64,000 nucleotides of DNA. Origin: Geobacter sp. AOG1 (GTDB taxonomy: Bacteria > Desulfobacterota > Desulfuromonadia > Geobacterales > Geobacteraceae). The first letter of the stretch is position 1; each line of letters starts with the position of its first letter. The stretch is taken from positions 620,001 through 684,000 of the forward strand of contig NZ_BLIZ01000001.1 of the NCBI RefSeq assembly GCF_019972315.1. The letters run 5' to 3'. The translations under genes were made by a program, and so were the position numbers. Under the pieces are notes generated by a model, which was given only the letters and a program-made list of their open reading frames with translations, did not search any database and was not told where the DNA came from. This document shows, piece by piece, positions 16,331 to 28,282 of the stretch.

Positions 16331-18312
16331 TAGAGCAACTCCGACAGGCATTCCGGGAAGAGGCGGATGAACTCCTGACGGACCTGGAGTTGTCCCTTCT
16401 CGAACTGGAGCGCAATCCGACCGATGAGGAACTGGTCGACCGAATTTTCCGTGCCATGCACACCATCAAGGGTTCGAGCGCCATGTTCGGGTTTGACAGG
16501 ATTACCTCGTTCAGCCATGAGGTGGAGTCGGTCCTGGAGATGCTCCGCGACGGCAGGACCGCCGTGACGAAAGAGCTGATCGTGCTCACCCTTGCGGCCC
16601 GGGACCAGATCAAGGAGATGCTGAAGTCCGCGACCGGCGGAGGAGAGGCCGAGGCACTCCGGGCACGGGAGATTGTGGCTGCCTTCCGCATCCTTGCGGA
16701 CGGGGCCGCGCCTCTAGCTGCAGCAGCGGATTCCGGAACCGACTCCCCTGAGAACGCAGAGAGCGGTGAAGAGATCACCTTCATTATCCGCTTTCGTCCG
16801 GCCAGGGACACCTTCATGCGCGGACTCAACCCTGTCCAGTGCCTGAATGAGCTGCGTGAGCTGGGAGCGTGTCACGTGACGCTCCATACGGACCAGGTCC
16901 CTCCCCTTGCCGAACTGGATCCGGAAATCTGCTACCTTAGCTGGGACGTGGTTCTTACGACCACGCGGGGATTGGATGCAATTTACGACATATTCATGTT
17001 TGCCGGCGAAGAGTGCGTCGAGATAGAGGTGTCCCATCCCGGGAGCACGACCGTGGCGGAAACTTCCCAAAAAGCGGGAGTCCTCCCTTCGGAAGGGAGG
17101 CGGGAGGGGATTTCCCCCGAACCGGCAGACAGTCGGGATATCCCGGCAGCGAGGGGAATCTCCAGTATCAGGGTGACCGCCGACAAGCTCGACCGGCTCA
17201 TCAATCTCGTCGGAGAGCTGGTGACGGTCCAGGCACGCCTCAGCCGGACGGCTCTGGCCCGCGACGACGACGAGCTTATCACCCTCGCGGAAGAGGTGGA
17301 ACGGCTTACCGCGGGATTGCGCGACAGCGCCCTCACGATCCGGATGATCCCCATCGGCGGCACGTTCAGCAAGTTCAAGCGCATGGTCCATGATCTCTCC
17401 ACAGAACTGGGGAAGGACGTGGAACTGGTCACCACGGGGGCCGACACGGAGCTGGACAAGACCGTGATCGAAAAGCTCAACGATCCCCTCGTCCACCTGA
17501 TCAGGAACAGCATCGACCACGGCATTGAATCCCCCGACGTCCGCCTGGCCGCAGGCAAACCGGCGCGGGGGACCATTCACCTTTCGGCGGTCCACTCCGG
17601 GGACAGCGTGCTGGTGACCATCAGGGACGACGGGGCGGGAATCGACCGGGATGCGGTACGGGCCAGGGGGATTGCCAAAGGGTTGATCCCGGCAGGGGCC
17701 GAGCTGTCCGACAAAGAGGCCTTCAGCCTCCTCTTCGCGCCCGGTTTTTCAACGGCGGAAACGGTTACCAGCATCTCGGGGCGCGGTGTGGGGATGGATG
17801 TGGTGAAAAGGGGGGTCGATCTGCTGCGTGGCACCATAAGTGTCGCCAGCGCTCCCGGGGAAGGGACGGCGGTAACCATCAGGATCCCCCTCACCCTGGC
17901 GATCATCGAGAGTCTGCTGGTGAAGATCGGTGCTGACTGCTTCGTCATACCCCTCTCCCAGGTGGAAGAGTGCATCGAGCTGACCCGGACGGATGTGACG
18001 CGGGCCCATGGCCACCACCTCGCCGATGTCCGTGGCCGGATCATCCCCTATGTTCCCTTGCGGGAGCATTTCGGCATTGCCGGCGAGCGACCGGAAATCG
18101 AGCAGATCGTCATTGCCGACATCGAAGGGAAGCGGGTCGGTCTCGTGGTCGATTACGTGATCGGCGAGCACCAGACCGTCATCAAGTCCATCGGGAAGAT
18201 GTTTCGCGAAGTGCGCGGGGTTTCGGGCGCCACCATTCTCGGGGACGGTTCGGTCGCGCTCATACTCGACGTGCAGCAACTGGTCGCCGACGAGGAACGG
18301 CTGGAGCATTGA
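16327..18312 (+). CDS. cheA: Chemotaxis histidine kinase CheA
   Basis: A 661-residue CheA. The HPt domain carries AMHTIKGSSAMFG with the phosphorylated His45. A middle domain (about 145-235) may bind CheY/CheB. It is followed by the dimerisation helices (ADKLDRLINLVGELV), the ATPase domain with HLIRNSIDHGIE, DDGAGID and GRGVGMDVV, and a C-terminal CheW-like regulatory domain (about 520-655). It sits between cheY and cheW. As the kinase of the operon it should phosphorylate the two CheY proteins and CheB encoded here. Confidence 0.95.
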   Translation: MIEQLRQAFREEADELLTDLELSLLELERNPTDEELVDRIFRAMHTIKGSSAMFGFDRITSFSHEVESVLEMLRDGRTAVTKELIVLTLAARDQIKEMLKSATGGGEAEALRAREIVAAFRILADGAAPLAAAADSGTDSPENAESGEEITFIIRFRPARDTFMRGLNPVQCLNELRELGACHVTLHTDQVPPLAELDPEICYLSWDVVLTTTRGLDAIYDIFMFAGEECVEIEVSHPGSTTVAETSQKAGVLPSEGRREGISPEPADSRDIPAARGISSIRVTADKLDRLINLVGELVTVQARLSRTALARDDDELITLAEEVERLTAGLRDSALTIRMIPIGGTFSKFKRMVHDLSTELGKDVELVTTGADTELDKTVIEKLNDPLVHLIRNSIDHGIESPDVRLAAGKPARGTIHLSAVHSGDSVLVTIRDDGAGIDRDAVRARGIAKGLIPAGAELSDKEAFSLLFAPGFSTAETVTSISGRGVGMDVVKRGVDLLRGTISVASAPGEGTAVTIRIPLTLAIIESLLVKIGADCFVIPLSQVEECIELTRTDVTRAHGHHLADVRGRIIPYVPLREHFGIAGERPEIEQIVIADIEGKRVGLVVDYVIGEHQTVIKSIGKMFREVRGVSGATILGDGSVALILDVQQLVADEERLEH

Positions 18313-18347
18313 AGCCGGTATATGAATCACGAAAAGGAGAAACCTGT

Positions 18348-18863
18348 ATGCAAGAGGGAACTGTGATGGAACCTGCCCAGTATCTGACCTTTACCCTGAA
18401 CGAGGAGGTATTTGCCCTCGACATCGGCAAGGTGCGGGAGGTTCTCGATTACACCACCGTGACGCGGGTCCCCCGGACTCCCGAATTCATGCGCGGCGTC
18501 ATCAACCTGCGCGGCAACGTGGTGCCGGTGGTGGACATGCGTCTGAAGTTCGGCATGCCGGCGATCGAAAAGGGGGTCAACACCTGCATCATCATCGTGG
18601 AAGTGACGGTGGACGGCGAAACGACGGTGCTCGGCGCCATGGCCGATTCGGTCCAGGAGGTCCTCGACCTGGGACCGGAGCAGATCGAACCGGTCCCCCG
18701 CATCGGCACCAAGCTGAACATCGACTTTCTCCAGGGGATGGGGAAGGAAGGCGAAAGATTCATCATGATCCTCAATATCGACCGGGTCTTTTCCGTGGAT
18801 GAACTGCTCGCCTGCGGAGCGGATGAGGAAGACCAACCCCGCCTGCTGCAGGCAAACCAATAA
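18348..18863 (+). CDS. cheW: Chemotaxis coupling protein CheW
   Basis: The ATG at 18348 follows AAAAGGAGA (18332-18340). The frame extends upstream inside cheA, but that part is antisense to reason and lacks a ribosome site. The 171-residue product is a single CheW domain ([42 protein letters not shown]) that bridges receptors and CheA. It is followed at once by the MCP gene, a common pairing in which the coupling protein is matched to its receptor. Confidence 0.93.
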   Translation: MQEGTVMEPAQYLTFTLNEEVFALDIGKVREVLDYTTVTRVPRTPEFMRGVINLRGNVVPVVDMRLKFGMPAIEKGVNTCIIIVEVTVDGETTVLGAMADSVQEVLDLGPEQIEPVPRIGTKLNIDFLQGMGKEGERFIMILNIDRVFSVDELLACGADEEDQPRLLQANQ

Positions 18864-18903
18864 CAAATACCCCTGCAAAGCCTCTGAAAAGGAGAATATC
18901 GGC

Positions 18904-20601
18904 ATGAAACTCAATAACATGAAAATCGGTGTACGGCTCGGCCTGGGATTCGGAGTGGTGTTCCTGCTCCTCGTGGCGATTACCGTGATGGCGGCCAATA
19001 GCCTGGGCAAGGTCAACAGCAACATGGAAACCATCGTGCAAATGAATTACGCCAAGATCAAACTGGCCGCAGATGCCCAGAAGACCCTCAGGAAGGTCGT
19101 GGATGACATCAAGACCATGCTCATCGTAGACAGGAGCAGGCTCAAGGATGTGAAAGACGAAATCGAAAAGAACCGGGTGATCTACCGGGAACTCGTCACC
19201 AAGCTGGACAAGATGGAGACGACGGAAAAGGGCAAAGATCTCATGGCCCAGATCAGCACCAACATTGCCAACGCCAAGGCCGCGGACCAGCGGGTGGAAG
19301 ATCTCTGTCTTGCCGGCAAGCCCGCCGAGGCGGTAAGCGTCTACAATAACGAAGCAGCCGCCCTCATCGAGAAGATATTCGTTCCGTTCGCCGACCTGGT
19401 CAAGTACCAGGAAGACCAGATGGCCGCAAGTTATGCCGAAGCAACAAAACTCTATCGCTCCACCCGGATCATGACGTTCCTTGCCGCCTTCTTCGCCCTG
19501 CTGGCCGGAGCCGTGATAAGCTTCTTCATCACCCGGAGCATTACCGGCCCCCTGCGGGAAGCGGTCACGGTCTCCAACCGGCTGGCGGAAGGGGACCTGT
19601 CGGTAACCGTCGTTTCTACCGGCGGAGATGAGGCGGGACAACTCCTCTCCGCCATGCAGAACATGCTGGGGAAACTGCGGGAGATTGTCGGCGAGGTAAA
19701 AAGCGCCGCAGCCAATGTGTCGTCCGGGAGCCAGGAACTCTCCTCCAGTGCCGAAGAGATGTCCCAGGGGGCCAGCGAGCAGGCGGCCGCAGCGGAAGAG
19801 GCCTCGGCATCCATGGAACAGATGACCTCCAACATCCGGCAGAATGCCGACAACGCCCTCCAGACCGAAAAGATTGCCGTCAAGTCCGCCACCGCCGCCC
19901 TCGAAGGGGGAAAAGCGGTGAATGAAACCGTCACCGCCATGAAGGACATCGCCAAGAAGATCTCCATCATCGAGGAGATCGCGCGCCAGACCAATCTCCT
20001 GGCGCTCAACGCGGCCATCGAGGCGGCCCGGGCCGGCGAGCACGGCAAGGGGTTCGCCGTCGTGGCGAGCGAAGTCCGCAAGCTGGCCGAGCGGAGCCAG
20101 AAGGCGGCGGCAGAGATCAGCAGCCTTTCGGCATCCAGCGTCGATGTGGCGGAAAAGGCCGGACAACTTCTCGGGATGATGGTGCCCGACATCCAGAAAA
20201 CCGCCGAGCTCGTGCAGGAAATCAACGCGGCAAGCCGGGAACAGGACTTGGGGGCCGAGCAGATCAACAAGGCGATCCAGCAGCTGGACCAGGTCATTCA
20301 GCAGAACGCCTCGGCATCCGAGGAGATGGCATCCACCTCCGAGGAGCTCTCCTCCCAGGCCGAGCAGCTGTACAATGCGGTCGCCTTCTTCCGGCTGGAC
20401 GACAAGGATCGCGGCCAGCACGGAGGTGCGCACCGGCATCAGCTGGCATCGCGCGCCACCCCGCGCCGGTCGCACAGTCACCTGCATCCAGTAGCCCACG
20501 TGAACAAGCCGCAGCCTGGCGCGATTTCCCTTCCGACCGGCGTAGCTTATGACCTGGGGGAGGGAAGTGACCGGCTGGATACCTCCTTCGAAAAATTCTG
20601 A
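18904..20601 (+). CDS. Membrane methyl-accepting chemotaxis protein
   Basis: The start is the ATG at 18904 with AAAAGGAGA just upstream. The 565-residue receptor has a first helix (about 12-33), a periplasmic four-helix-bundle-type sensor (about 35-185), a second helix (about 192-213), a HAMP domain, and the cytoplasmic hairpin with the tip [41 protein letters not shown]. After the hairpin comes a 55-residue tail rich in His, Arg and Pro (for example [18 protein letters not shown]) with no CheR-tethering pentapeptide. Its ligand is unknown. Confidence 0.93.
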   Translation: MKLNNMKIGVRLGLGFGVVFLLLVAITVMAANSLGKVNSNMETIVQMNYAKIKLAADAQKTLRKVVDDIKTMLIVDRSRLKDVKDEIEKNRVIYRELVTKLDKMETTEKGKDLMAQISTNIANAKAADQRVEDLCLAGKPAEAVSVYNNEAAALIEKIFVPFADLVKYQEDQMAASYAEATKLYRSTRIMTFLAAFFALLAGAVISFFITRSITGPLREAVTVSNRLAEGDLSVTVVSTGGDEAGQLLSAMQNMLGKLREIVGEVKSAAANVSSGSQELSSSAEEMSQGASEQAAAAEEASASMEQMTSNIRQNADNALQTEKIAVKSATAALEGGKAVNETVTAMKDIAKKISIIEEIARQTNLLALNAAIEAARAGEHGKGFAVVASEVRKLAERSQKAAAEISSLSASSVDVAEKAGQLLGMMVPDIQKTAELVQEINAASREQDLGAEQINKAIQQLDQVIQQNASASEEMASTSEELSSQAEQLYNAVAFFRLDDKDRGQHGGAHRHQLASRATPRRSHSHLHPVAHVNKPQPGAISLPTGVAYDLGEGSDRLDTSFEKF

Positions 20602-20644
20602 GCCACCGGGTCTCGTCGCATAATCACTACCACCGGGAGGACGC

Positions 20645-21517
20645 ATGTCCCATCTGCACGACGAAGAGTTGATAGCCGCTCTCCGGGAGAGATTTGCCGA
20701 AAAACGGAAGGCCATCGACGAACTTCGCTATCTTACCGAGAAACTCGAGTCCACCAATCGGTGTCTGCAGGAGTCGGAGGCCCTCAAAGGGCACTTCCTC
20801 TCCAATATCCGTAACGAGATCAACAACCCCCTCGCGGCGATTATGGGTCTTGCCGCCCAGTTGCGGGACGGGAGCTGCAACGGGGAACGGGTGGCTCTCA
20901 ACGGCCGCTTGATCTACGACGAGGCATGCGAGCTCGACTTCCAGCTGGAGAATGTGTTTACCGCCGCCGGGCTGGAGGCCGGCCGGGAGGCGCCTGAACC
21001 GGCCCAGATCGATGTCGGGGGCATCATTGCCGACGTGATTGAAACAGTGGAGCATCGCTGTTGCGAAAAGGAGATCCGGGTTAGGAACGCCCTTGCCTCG
21101 CCCCTGCCGTTTGCCGCCGACCCGCGGTTTCTCCGGATCATTCTCAGGAATCTCGTCGCCAATGCCGTGGAGTTTTCCCCGTCCAAAGGGGTCGTTACCA
21201 TTGACGCCGTCGCGGATGAGTCGTTCCTGCAGGTTACCGTGGAGGATCAAGGACCCGGTATCGACATTGCAGACCAGGAGACGGTTTTCGCCCGTTTCCG
21301 GCAACTGGACGAGGGGCGGTGCAGAAACCATCGCGGATTGGGGCTCGGTCTGAGCATATGCCGTGCCCTCGCGGAGCTTTCAGGAGGGAATATCGGCATT
21401 GAAAGCACCCCCGGCGCCGGGAGCACCTTCAAACTCAACCTTCCCCGACCGACGGCCGACGTGGAGTCTCTCATGCCGGATGAGAATCTGTTCTTCGCAG
21501 CAGAGGAGAGGTTCTGA
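20645..21517 (+). CDS. Histidine-kinase-like protein without phospho-acceptor His
   Basis: A 290-residue soluble protein with a coiled-coil N-terminus, a HisKA-like helix and a complete-looking ATPase domain (N-box NLVANAVEFSP, DQGPGID, GLGLGLSICRAL). In the HisKA helix the expected HEINNPL reads NEINNPL (in SNIRNEINNPLAAIMG), so the phosphorylated histidine is replaced by Asn. It may act as a serine kinase (with the STAS protein as a possible target), as an ATP-dependent scaffold, or be inactive. It lies between the MCP and cheD genes. Confidence 0.8.
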   Translation: MSHLHDEELIAALRERFAEKRKAIDELRYLTEKLESTNRCLQESEALKGHFLSNIRNEINNPLAAIMGLAAQLRDGSCNGERVALNGRLIYDEACELDFQLENVFTAAGLEAGREAPEPAQIDVGGIIADVIETVEHRCCEKEIRVRNALASPLPFAADPRFLRIILRNLVANAVEFSPSKGVVTIDAVADESFLQVTVEDQGPGIDIADQETVFARFRQLDEGRCRNHRGLGLGLSICRALAELSGGNIGIESTPGAGSTFKLNLPRPTADVESLMPDENLFFAAEERF

Positions 21518-21553
21518 TCGACCGCTGCATCGATCGGGAGTGTCGGGGAGACG

Positions 21554-22036
21554 ATGGCGACCAAGAATGACTATTACCTCTATCCGGCGATGCTGTTTGC
21601 CGAACCGCACCCCCATCGGGTAACGACGGTCCTCGGCTCGTGCATTGCCGTCTGCCTGTTCGACCCGCTACGCCGCATGGGGGGGATCAACCACTACATG
21701 CTCCCTCTCTGGAACGGTGAAGGGCTCCCCACCCCCCGCTACGGCAACGTCGCCATCGATCTCCTCGTGGAGAGGCTGGAGGGGGTCGGCTGCCTCCCCT
21801 CCCGTCTGCAGGCCAAACTCTTCGGGGGGGCCGCCATGTGGGAGAGCGGCAGCAGCTTCGTTTCCGTGGGGGAACGGAATATCGAGCTTGCCTTGCACAT
21901 GCTGGACCGTTACGGAATTCCGGTCGTCGGCAGGGATACGGGGGGAAGCATCAGTCGCAAGATCATCTACGACACCGGCACGGGGGAGGTTCTCCTCCGG
22001 CGTTCCGTTTCCCGCACACCGGAGCATGGTGCATGA
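21554..22036 (+). CDS. cheD: Chemoreceptor glutamine deamidase CheD
   Basis: A 160-residue CheD with the catalytic cysteine in TVLGSCIAVCLFDP, the histidine in GGINHYMLP, and the KLFGGAAMW signature. CheD deamidates receptor glutamines and, in some bacteria, interacts with CheC/CheY. No cheC is present here, so its main role is probably on receptors such as the MCP encoded at 18904. The stop codon lies within an ATGA that could start the next frame. Confidence 0.93.
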   Translation: MATKNDYYLYPAMLFAEPHPHRVTTVLGSCIAVCLFDPLRRMGGINHYMLPLWNGEGLPTPRYGNVAIDLLVERLEGVGCLPSRLQAKLFGGAAMWESGSSFVSVGERNIELALHMLDRYGIPVVGRDTGGSISRKIIYDTGTGEVLLRRSVSRTPEHGA

Positions 22037-22077
22037 AGGGAGCCCCCCTGCATATCCAAAAGAGGGCCACAGACTCC

Positions 22078-22439
22078 ATGGCAAAAACCATCCTGGCCAT
22101 CGATGATTCAGCCAGCATCCGGCATCTGTTGAGCTCAACCCTCGAGGGATTCGGCTTCAGGGTCATCGCAGCGGCAGACGGCCGGGACGGGCTGGAGAAA
22201 CTGGCCGAAAATGGTGCCGACCTGATCATCACCGACCTCCACATGCCCAACGTGGACGGCATCGGCTTCATTCACCACGTCCGGCAACTTCCCGCGTACC
22301 GTTTCGTGCCGATCATCATGCTGACCACCGAACGGCAGGGATTGCTGAAGCGGGAGGGGGCAGCGGCGGGGGCGACCGCATGGATCGCCAAGCCGTTCCT
22401 GCCGGAGGAACTCATCACCGTCATCCGGAAGGTCATGCG

Positions 22440-22443
<4 letters not shown>
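22078..22443 (+). CDS. cheY: CheY-like single-domain response regulator (second copy)
   Basis: A 121-residue bare receiver (MAKTILAIDDSASIR, D9/D10, D53 in IITDLHMP, T in LTTER, K in IAKPF), closely similar in sequence to the CheY at 15965, so the two are likely duplicates within one operon. An in-frame ATG at 22033 overlapping the cheD stop would add 15 residues; I prefer 22078 because the shorter form matches its paralogue. The stop overlaps the cheR start. Confidence 0.88.
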
Positions 22444-24417
<1,974 letters not shown>

Positions 24418-24453
24418 GTATCCACCCTCACTTCCCTGCTTGTTGTATCCATG

Positions 24454-25611
24454 TCAGCTGAAATGCCGTAATATCTCCCGCGAAATGATCACCCGTTGAA
24501 TCTCGTTGGTTCCCTCGTAGATGGTGGTAACGCGGGCATCCCGGGCGTAACGCTCCACCGGGAAATCCCGGGTGTAGCCGTACCCGCCCAGCATCTGCAG
24601 GGCATTGTAACAGGCACGGTTACCCGCTTCCGTGGCAAACATCTTGGCCATGGAAGCCTCCTTGGCGAAGGACTTTCCCTGCTCCTTGCGGAACGCCGCA
24701 TTCATGAGCAGGAGCCGTGCCGCCTCAAGCTCGGTATAGCTGTCGGCGATCATCCACTGGATCGCCTGGAAGCAGCTTATCTTCTGGCCAAACTGGGAGC
24801 GCTCCGTGGCGTAGCGGGTCGCATAATCCATGGCGGCCAGACCGACCCCGAGGCCGAGCGAACCGATGCCGATACGGCCACCGGCGAGCTCCGTCACCGC
24901 CGTGCGGAATCCGTCGTTCAGCTTGCCCATCAGCGCACTTTTCGGAATGCGGCAGTTGTCGAAGATGACTTCGTTGGTCGAGGCTGCGTGCTGCCCCATC
25001 TTCTTCTCCTCCTTGCCGACGATGAGCCCCCTGGTCCCCCCTTCGACAAGGAAGCAACTGATCCCCTTCCCCTTCGGCGCATCCTTGTCGGTGACCGCCC
25101 ACACCACGAAGACGCCGGCATAGGGAGCGCTCGTGATGAAAATCTTGGAGCCATCGAGCACGAAACTGTCGCCGTCCGCAACTGCCCGGGTGGTCATCCC
25201 CGACGGGTCGGAACCGGCACCGGTTTCGGTCAAGGCAAAACTGCCGGCCGTGAATTCTCCCGAGCAGATTTTCGGGATATAGGCCCGCTTCTGCTCTTCC
25301 GAGCCAACCGCCTGAATTACTTCACAGACCATGTTGTTGACCGACACGGTAACCGCCGTGGAGGCACAGGCCCGGGCGATCTCGGTCACGGCCACGCTGA
25401 AGGCGATACACCCCGCCCCGGTACCGCCATACTCCTCCCGGACGTTCAACCCCATGAAACCGAGTTTGGCCAGTTTTTTCAAGTTGACCAGCATGGCCTC
25501 CCGGTCGTCGCCCTGGTCGAGACCTGCCGCTACCGGCTCCAGTTCAGCTCTGGCAAAATTCCGGGCAGTGTCTTGGATCAGCTTCTGCTCTTCGGTCAGA
25601 TCGAGAAACAT
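24454..25611 (-). CDS. Acyl-CoA dehydrogenase
   Basis: A 385-residue FAD-dependent dehydrogenase with the usual N-terminal helical, beta and C-terminal helical domains. Visible motifs: FALTETGAGSDPSG (FAD/substrate contact), MLGGYGYTRDFPVERYARDARV, and IYEGTNEIQR with the catalytic Glu. It is the last gene of the minus-strand beta-oxidation operon, next to a class III CoA-transferase. Electrons should pass to EtfAB encoded in the same operon. The chain-length or branched substrate cannot be fixed from sequence; a second paralogue is at 28283. Confidence 0.9.
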   Translation of the reverse strand: MFLDLTEEQKLIQDTARNFARAELEPVAAGLDQGDDREAMLVNLKKLAKLGFMGLNVREEYGGTGAGCIAFSVAVTEIARACASTAVTVSVNNMVCEVIQAVGSEEQKRAYIPKICSGEFTAGSFALTETGAGSDPSGMTTRAVADGDSFVLDGSKIFITSAPYAGVFVVWAVTDKDAPKGKGISCFLVEGGTRGLIVGKEEKKMGQHAASTNEVIFDNCRIPKSALMGKLNDGFRTAVTELAGGRIGIGSLGLGVGLAAMDYATRYATERSQFGQKISCFQAIQWMIADSYTELEAARLLLMNAAFRKEQGKSFAKEASMAKMFATEAGNRACYNALQMLGGYGYTRDFPVERYARDARVTTIYEGTNEIQRVIISREILRHFS

Positions 25612-25650
25612 GAGATCCTCCGCTGCGGGCGAAACAAGGCTCGGGAGATG

Positions 25651-26484
25651 CTAAAAGATTTTCGTTGCCACGATGGGGATATCCTGCTCTTGTCCCCACT
25701 GCTGCCACTCGGCCGAGCTTTTCCCCAGGAACATCGCCTGGTATTCCCCCTTGTTTCTCACCGCCAGTGCATCTTCCAGCCTCTTTTTGAAATGGGGCTC
25801 CAATGCCGCCACGGCAACCCAGCCATCACTGCTCCGGTAAACATTGTACTCGGGAATGCCGCCACCGAGGACACCCCCCGGGCTGGTTGCCTGGTAGCGC
25901 AGCGGTTCGGCCATAGCCGCAGCCGCCTCGGAGAGGGCGACTTCCGCATAACCACCCCCCTCTCCCCGTTCCCGCGCCAGCAGCAGGGCCAGTGCGGCAG
26001 ACACCGCCTGTTCCGCGCCGGCCATGTCGGCCATGAGGGTGCGCGGCATGTGGGGCGGGGTCAACAGCCCCAGGGCCGCCTGGTAGGTAAGGTCGTGACC
26101 GGCTTCGTTCTCACGGGGGACGGGATAACCGACGATGGCGACCTGGCAGAGTCGGGGATAGCGTTGCGTTAAGGTGGTCCAGTCCAGTGCCAGCCGTTCC
26201 AGGGCCGCCGGCCGGCTGGCGGTGATGAGAAGGTCCGTTCCGGTGAGCAGTTCATCCATACAGGCCCGCCCTTCCTCCGCCTTCAGATCGATTCGTACAA
26301 CGGCATGGCCGGCGGCCATATCACGGTACCATGCGGCGTGATACCGTTCCATCGGGTCTCCGGCAGGAGGTTCCACTTTGATTACTTCGGCTCCCAGTTG
26401 ATACAGACGCTTCGCCGCGGCCGGCCCGGGAAGATTTACTGCCAGGTTGAGAATCCGCATGCCATGAAGGGGTTTCATAGTCAC
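25651..26484 (-). CDS. Class III CoA-transferase family protein (CaiB/BaiF), short
   Basis: A 277-residue protein with CaiB/BaiF features: GMRILNLAVNLPGPAAAKRLYQLGAEVIKVEPPAGDP at the start and GHDLTYQAALGLL holding the likely catalytic Asp. Family members are usually 350-400 residues; this one is shorter at the C-terminal side but has an intact reading frame with a natural stop. It may transfer CoA between acids or epimerise a methyl-branched acyl-CoA, as alpha-methylacyl-CoA racemases do. The branched-chain theme set by icmF makes the racemase option attractive, but that is inference. Confidence 0.78.
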   Translation of the reverse strand: MTMKPLHGMRILNLAVNLPGPAAAKRLYQLGAEVIKVEPPAGDPMERYHAAWYRDMAAGHAVVRIDLKAEEGRACMDELLTGTDLLITASRPAALERLALDWTTLTQRYPRLCQVAIVGYPVPRENEAGHDLTYQAALGLLTPPHMPRTLMADMAGAEQAVSAALALLLARERGEGGGYAEVALSEAAAAMAEPLRYQATSPGGVLGGGIPEYNVYRSSDGWVAVAALEPHFKKRLEDALAVRNKGEYQAMFLGKSSAEWQQWGQEQDIPIVATKIF

Positions 26485-26512
26485 TCCGTGACGTGTAGCT
26501 ACCGCGACATTG

Positions 26513-27418
26513 TCACAACTTCGTCGTCAGCGCGGGGACGAACTGGAGGACGTCGGCCACCACCAGGACGTCGGCCACCTCGCCGATGGGGGCGTCCTTG
26601 TCCTTGTTGATGGCGACGATGAAGTCCGACTTCTTCATCCCGGCCAGGTGCTGGATGGCACCGCTCACCCCACAGGCGATGTACAGCTTAGGGCTTACCG
26701 TCTGGCCGGTGGTCCCCACCTGGTGGCTGTGCTCTACCCACCCCGCATCGACCACCGGACGGCTCGCGCCCAGTTCTCCGCCCAGCGCCTTGGCCAGGGC
26801 GGCGATGACCGGCACGTTTTCCTTTTTCCCCACTCCCCGCCCGGCGGTGACGATCACCTCGGCACGGGTCAGGTCCACGTCTTTTGCTTCGGCAGGCTCG
26901 TAGCCGCTGAAGCTGACGTTGCTCTCTACGCTTGCCGTCACTTTCTGCACCTGCGGGGTACCACCCGGCTGCAGTCCCGGGAAGGCCCCGGCCTGGATGG
27001 TGATGACTGCTTTCGCCGTGGTCGGCTTGACGGTCCGCCGCATCTTGGCGTTGCAGCACCCCACTTCGAAGCCGCCCTCGGTAAGACCGATGGCTTCCGA
27101 TACCTGGGCGACTCTGAGTTTTGCCGCCACCCGCGGCGCCAGGTCCCACCCGTAGGAGGAGTGGAGAAAGACGACGTAGTCGGGGTTTTCCTTCTGAACG
27201 GCATCCAGGACCAGCTGCTTGTGCAGGTCCGGGTTGTATTCCCCGCACTGGTTTGCGTCGGCCAGGTAGAGGGTGCCGCCAAAGGCGGGGAGCTGGCTGT
27301 CGCTTCCGACCAGCAGCAGGGCGGTTTCCGCCCCGAGCTGGTCGGCAAAGCCCAATAGCTCGTAGGTGCTCTCCAGGAGTTTCCCTTCGCGGTATTCGCC
27401 GATGAGTAGTGCTTTCAT
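26513..27418 (-). CDS. etfA: Electron transfer flavoprotein alpha subunit
   Basis: A 301-residue EtfA with the C-terminal FAD-binding signature (VDAGWVEHSHQVGTTGQTVSPKLYIACGVSGAIQHLAGM, then INKDKDAPIGEVADVLVVAD). It lies 9 bp after etfB. EtfAB accepts electrons from the two acyl-CoA dehydrogenases of the operon and passes them to a membrane quinone oxidoreductase, none of which lies in this window. Confidence 0.95.
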   Translation of the reverse strand: MKALLIGEYREGKLLESTYELLGFADQLGAETALLLVGSDSQLPAFGGTLYLADANQCGEYNPDLHKQLVLDAVQKENPDYVVFLHSSYGWDLAPRVAAKLRVAQVSEAIGLTEGGFEVGCCNAKMRRTVKPTTAKAVITIQAGAFPGLQPGGTPQVQKVTASVESNVSFSGYEPAEAKDVDLTRAEVIVTAGRGVGKKENVPVIAALAKALGGELGASRPVVDAGWVEHSHQVGTTGQTVSPKLYIACGVSGAIQHLAGMKKSDFIVAINKDKDAPIGEVADVLVVADVLQFVPALTTKL

Positions 27419-27427
27419 TGTCGTCTC

Positions 27428-28204
27428 CTATCTCAAGACCGTCGTCTTCTCTTTGAGTATCCCCATGAGCTGGTCCACCAGTGCCCCGACTTCCCCTTCC
27501 AGGACGATACCGCCACCCTTCTTGGCGGGGGGGTGGAAGCTTACGGTGGCGGCCAGGGGCTCTTCCTTGAGGAGCTCCGCCACGGCAATGGCCTGGATCT
27601 CTTTTTTCTTGGCCTTCATGATGTTGGGAAGCGTGGGATAGCGGGGGACGTTGAGGCCGAGCTGGCAGGTTACCAGAGCCGGGGTGGTCAGCTTGACGAC
27701 CCCCTTGATCCCCCCTTCCAGTTCCCGTTTGGCGGTGACGGTGCCATTGTCATAGGCGAAGCCGACCAGGGTGGTGGCGCAGGCGTAGCCCAAGTCTTCG
27801 GCGACGGTGACCCCTACCTGGGCCGAGCCCCGGTCCTGGGACTGCATGCCGGTGAAGATGAGGTCGTACCCCTGGTCCTTGGCGTAGGCGGCGATGATGG
27901 CGGCGATCTGCCAGGGGTCTTTGGTGGCGGCTGCGTCGTCCTGGACATGGACACCACGGTCGCACCCCATGGCCAGCGCCTTCTTGATCGCCTCCCCCAC
28001 CCGGTCCGGGCCGATGGAGAGAACGGTGAGCTCACACCCTTCACCCAGCTGTTCCCGCAGCTGGACAGCCTGTTCCACGGCGTATTCGTCGTATTCGTTC
28101 ATCCGCCATGCCAGGTCGCTCTCGTCGTACCAGACCCCGCTGGCCGCCGGCTTGAACCGGGATTCCATGTCCGGTACCTGTTTGATGCAGACCAGTATCT
28201 TCAT
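27428..28204 (-). CDS. etfB: Electron transfer flavoprotein beta subunit
   Basis: The start is the ATG whose complement is 28202-28204, behind AGGAGGTAT; the frame extends 21 codons upstream without such a signal. The 258-residue product begins MKILVCIKQVPD and has the AMP-binding pattern (FTGMQSQDRGSAQVGVTVAEDLG) of EtfB. It is translated just ahead of etfA. Confidence 0.95.
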   Translation of the reverse strand: MKILVCIKQVPDMESRFKPAASGVWYDESDLAWRMNEYDEYAVEQAVQLREQLGEGCELTVLSIGPDRVGEAIKKALAMGCDRGVHVQDDAAATKDPWQIAAIIAAYAKDQGYDLIFTGMQSQDRGSAQVGVTVAEDLGYACATTLVGFAYDNGTVTAKRELEGGIKGVVKLTTPALVTCQLGLNVPRYPTLPNIMKAKKKEIQAIAVAELLKEEPLAATVSFHPPAKKGGGIVLEGEVGALVDQLMGILKEKTTVLR

Positions 28205-28247
28205 ATATACCTCCTGAGTAAGACTTTTCCTGGTGCCCACTGGTTTT

Positions 28248-28278
28248 ATAAGACCTATAGGTCCCATGGGACTTATGG
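28248..28278. repeat. Intergenic decamer-like repeat (ATAGGTCCCAT type)
   Basis: The spacer between etfB and the acyl-CoA dehydrogenase contains short near-repeats of the form gacctataggtcccatggga. Similar text (cataagacccataggaccc) recurs between the dehydrogenase and thiolase genes at 31361-31411. Non-coding; function unknown. Confidence 0.5.
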
Positions 28279-28282
28279 CAAA

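Noticed and set aside
16327-18312. Possible CheA-CheW fusion because the CheW frame runs open into cheA
   Set aside because: The frames differ; the upstream CheW extension is a shadow of cheA's 3' end, and separate stop and start with a ribosome site are present.
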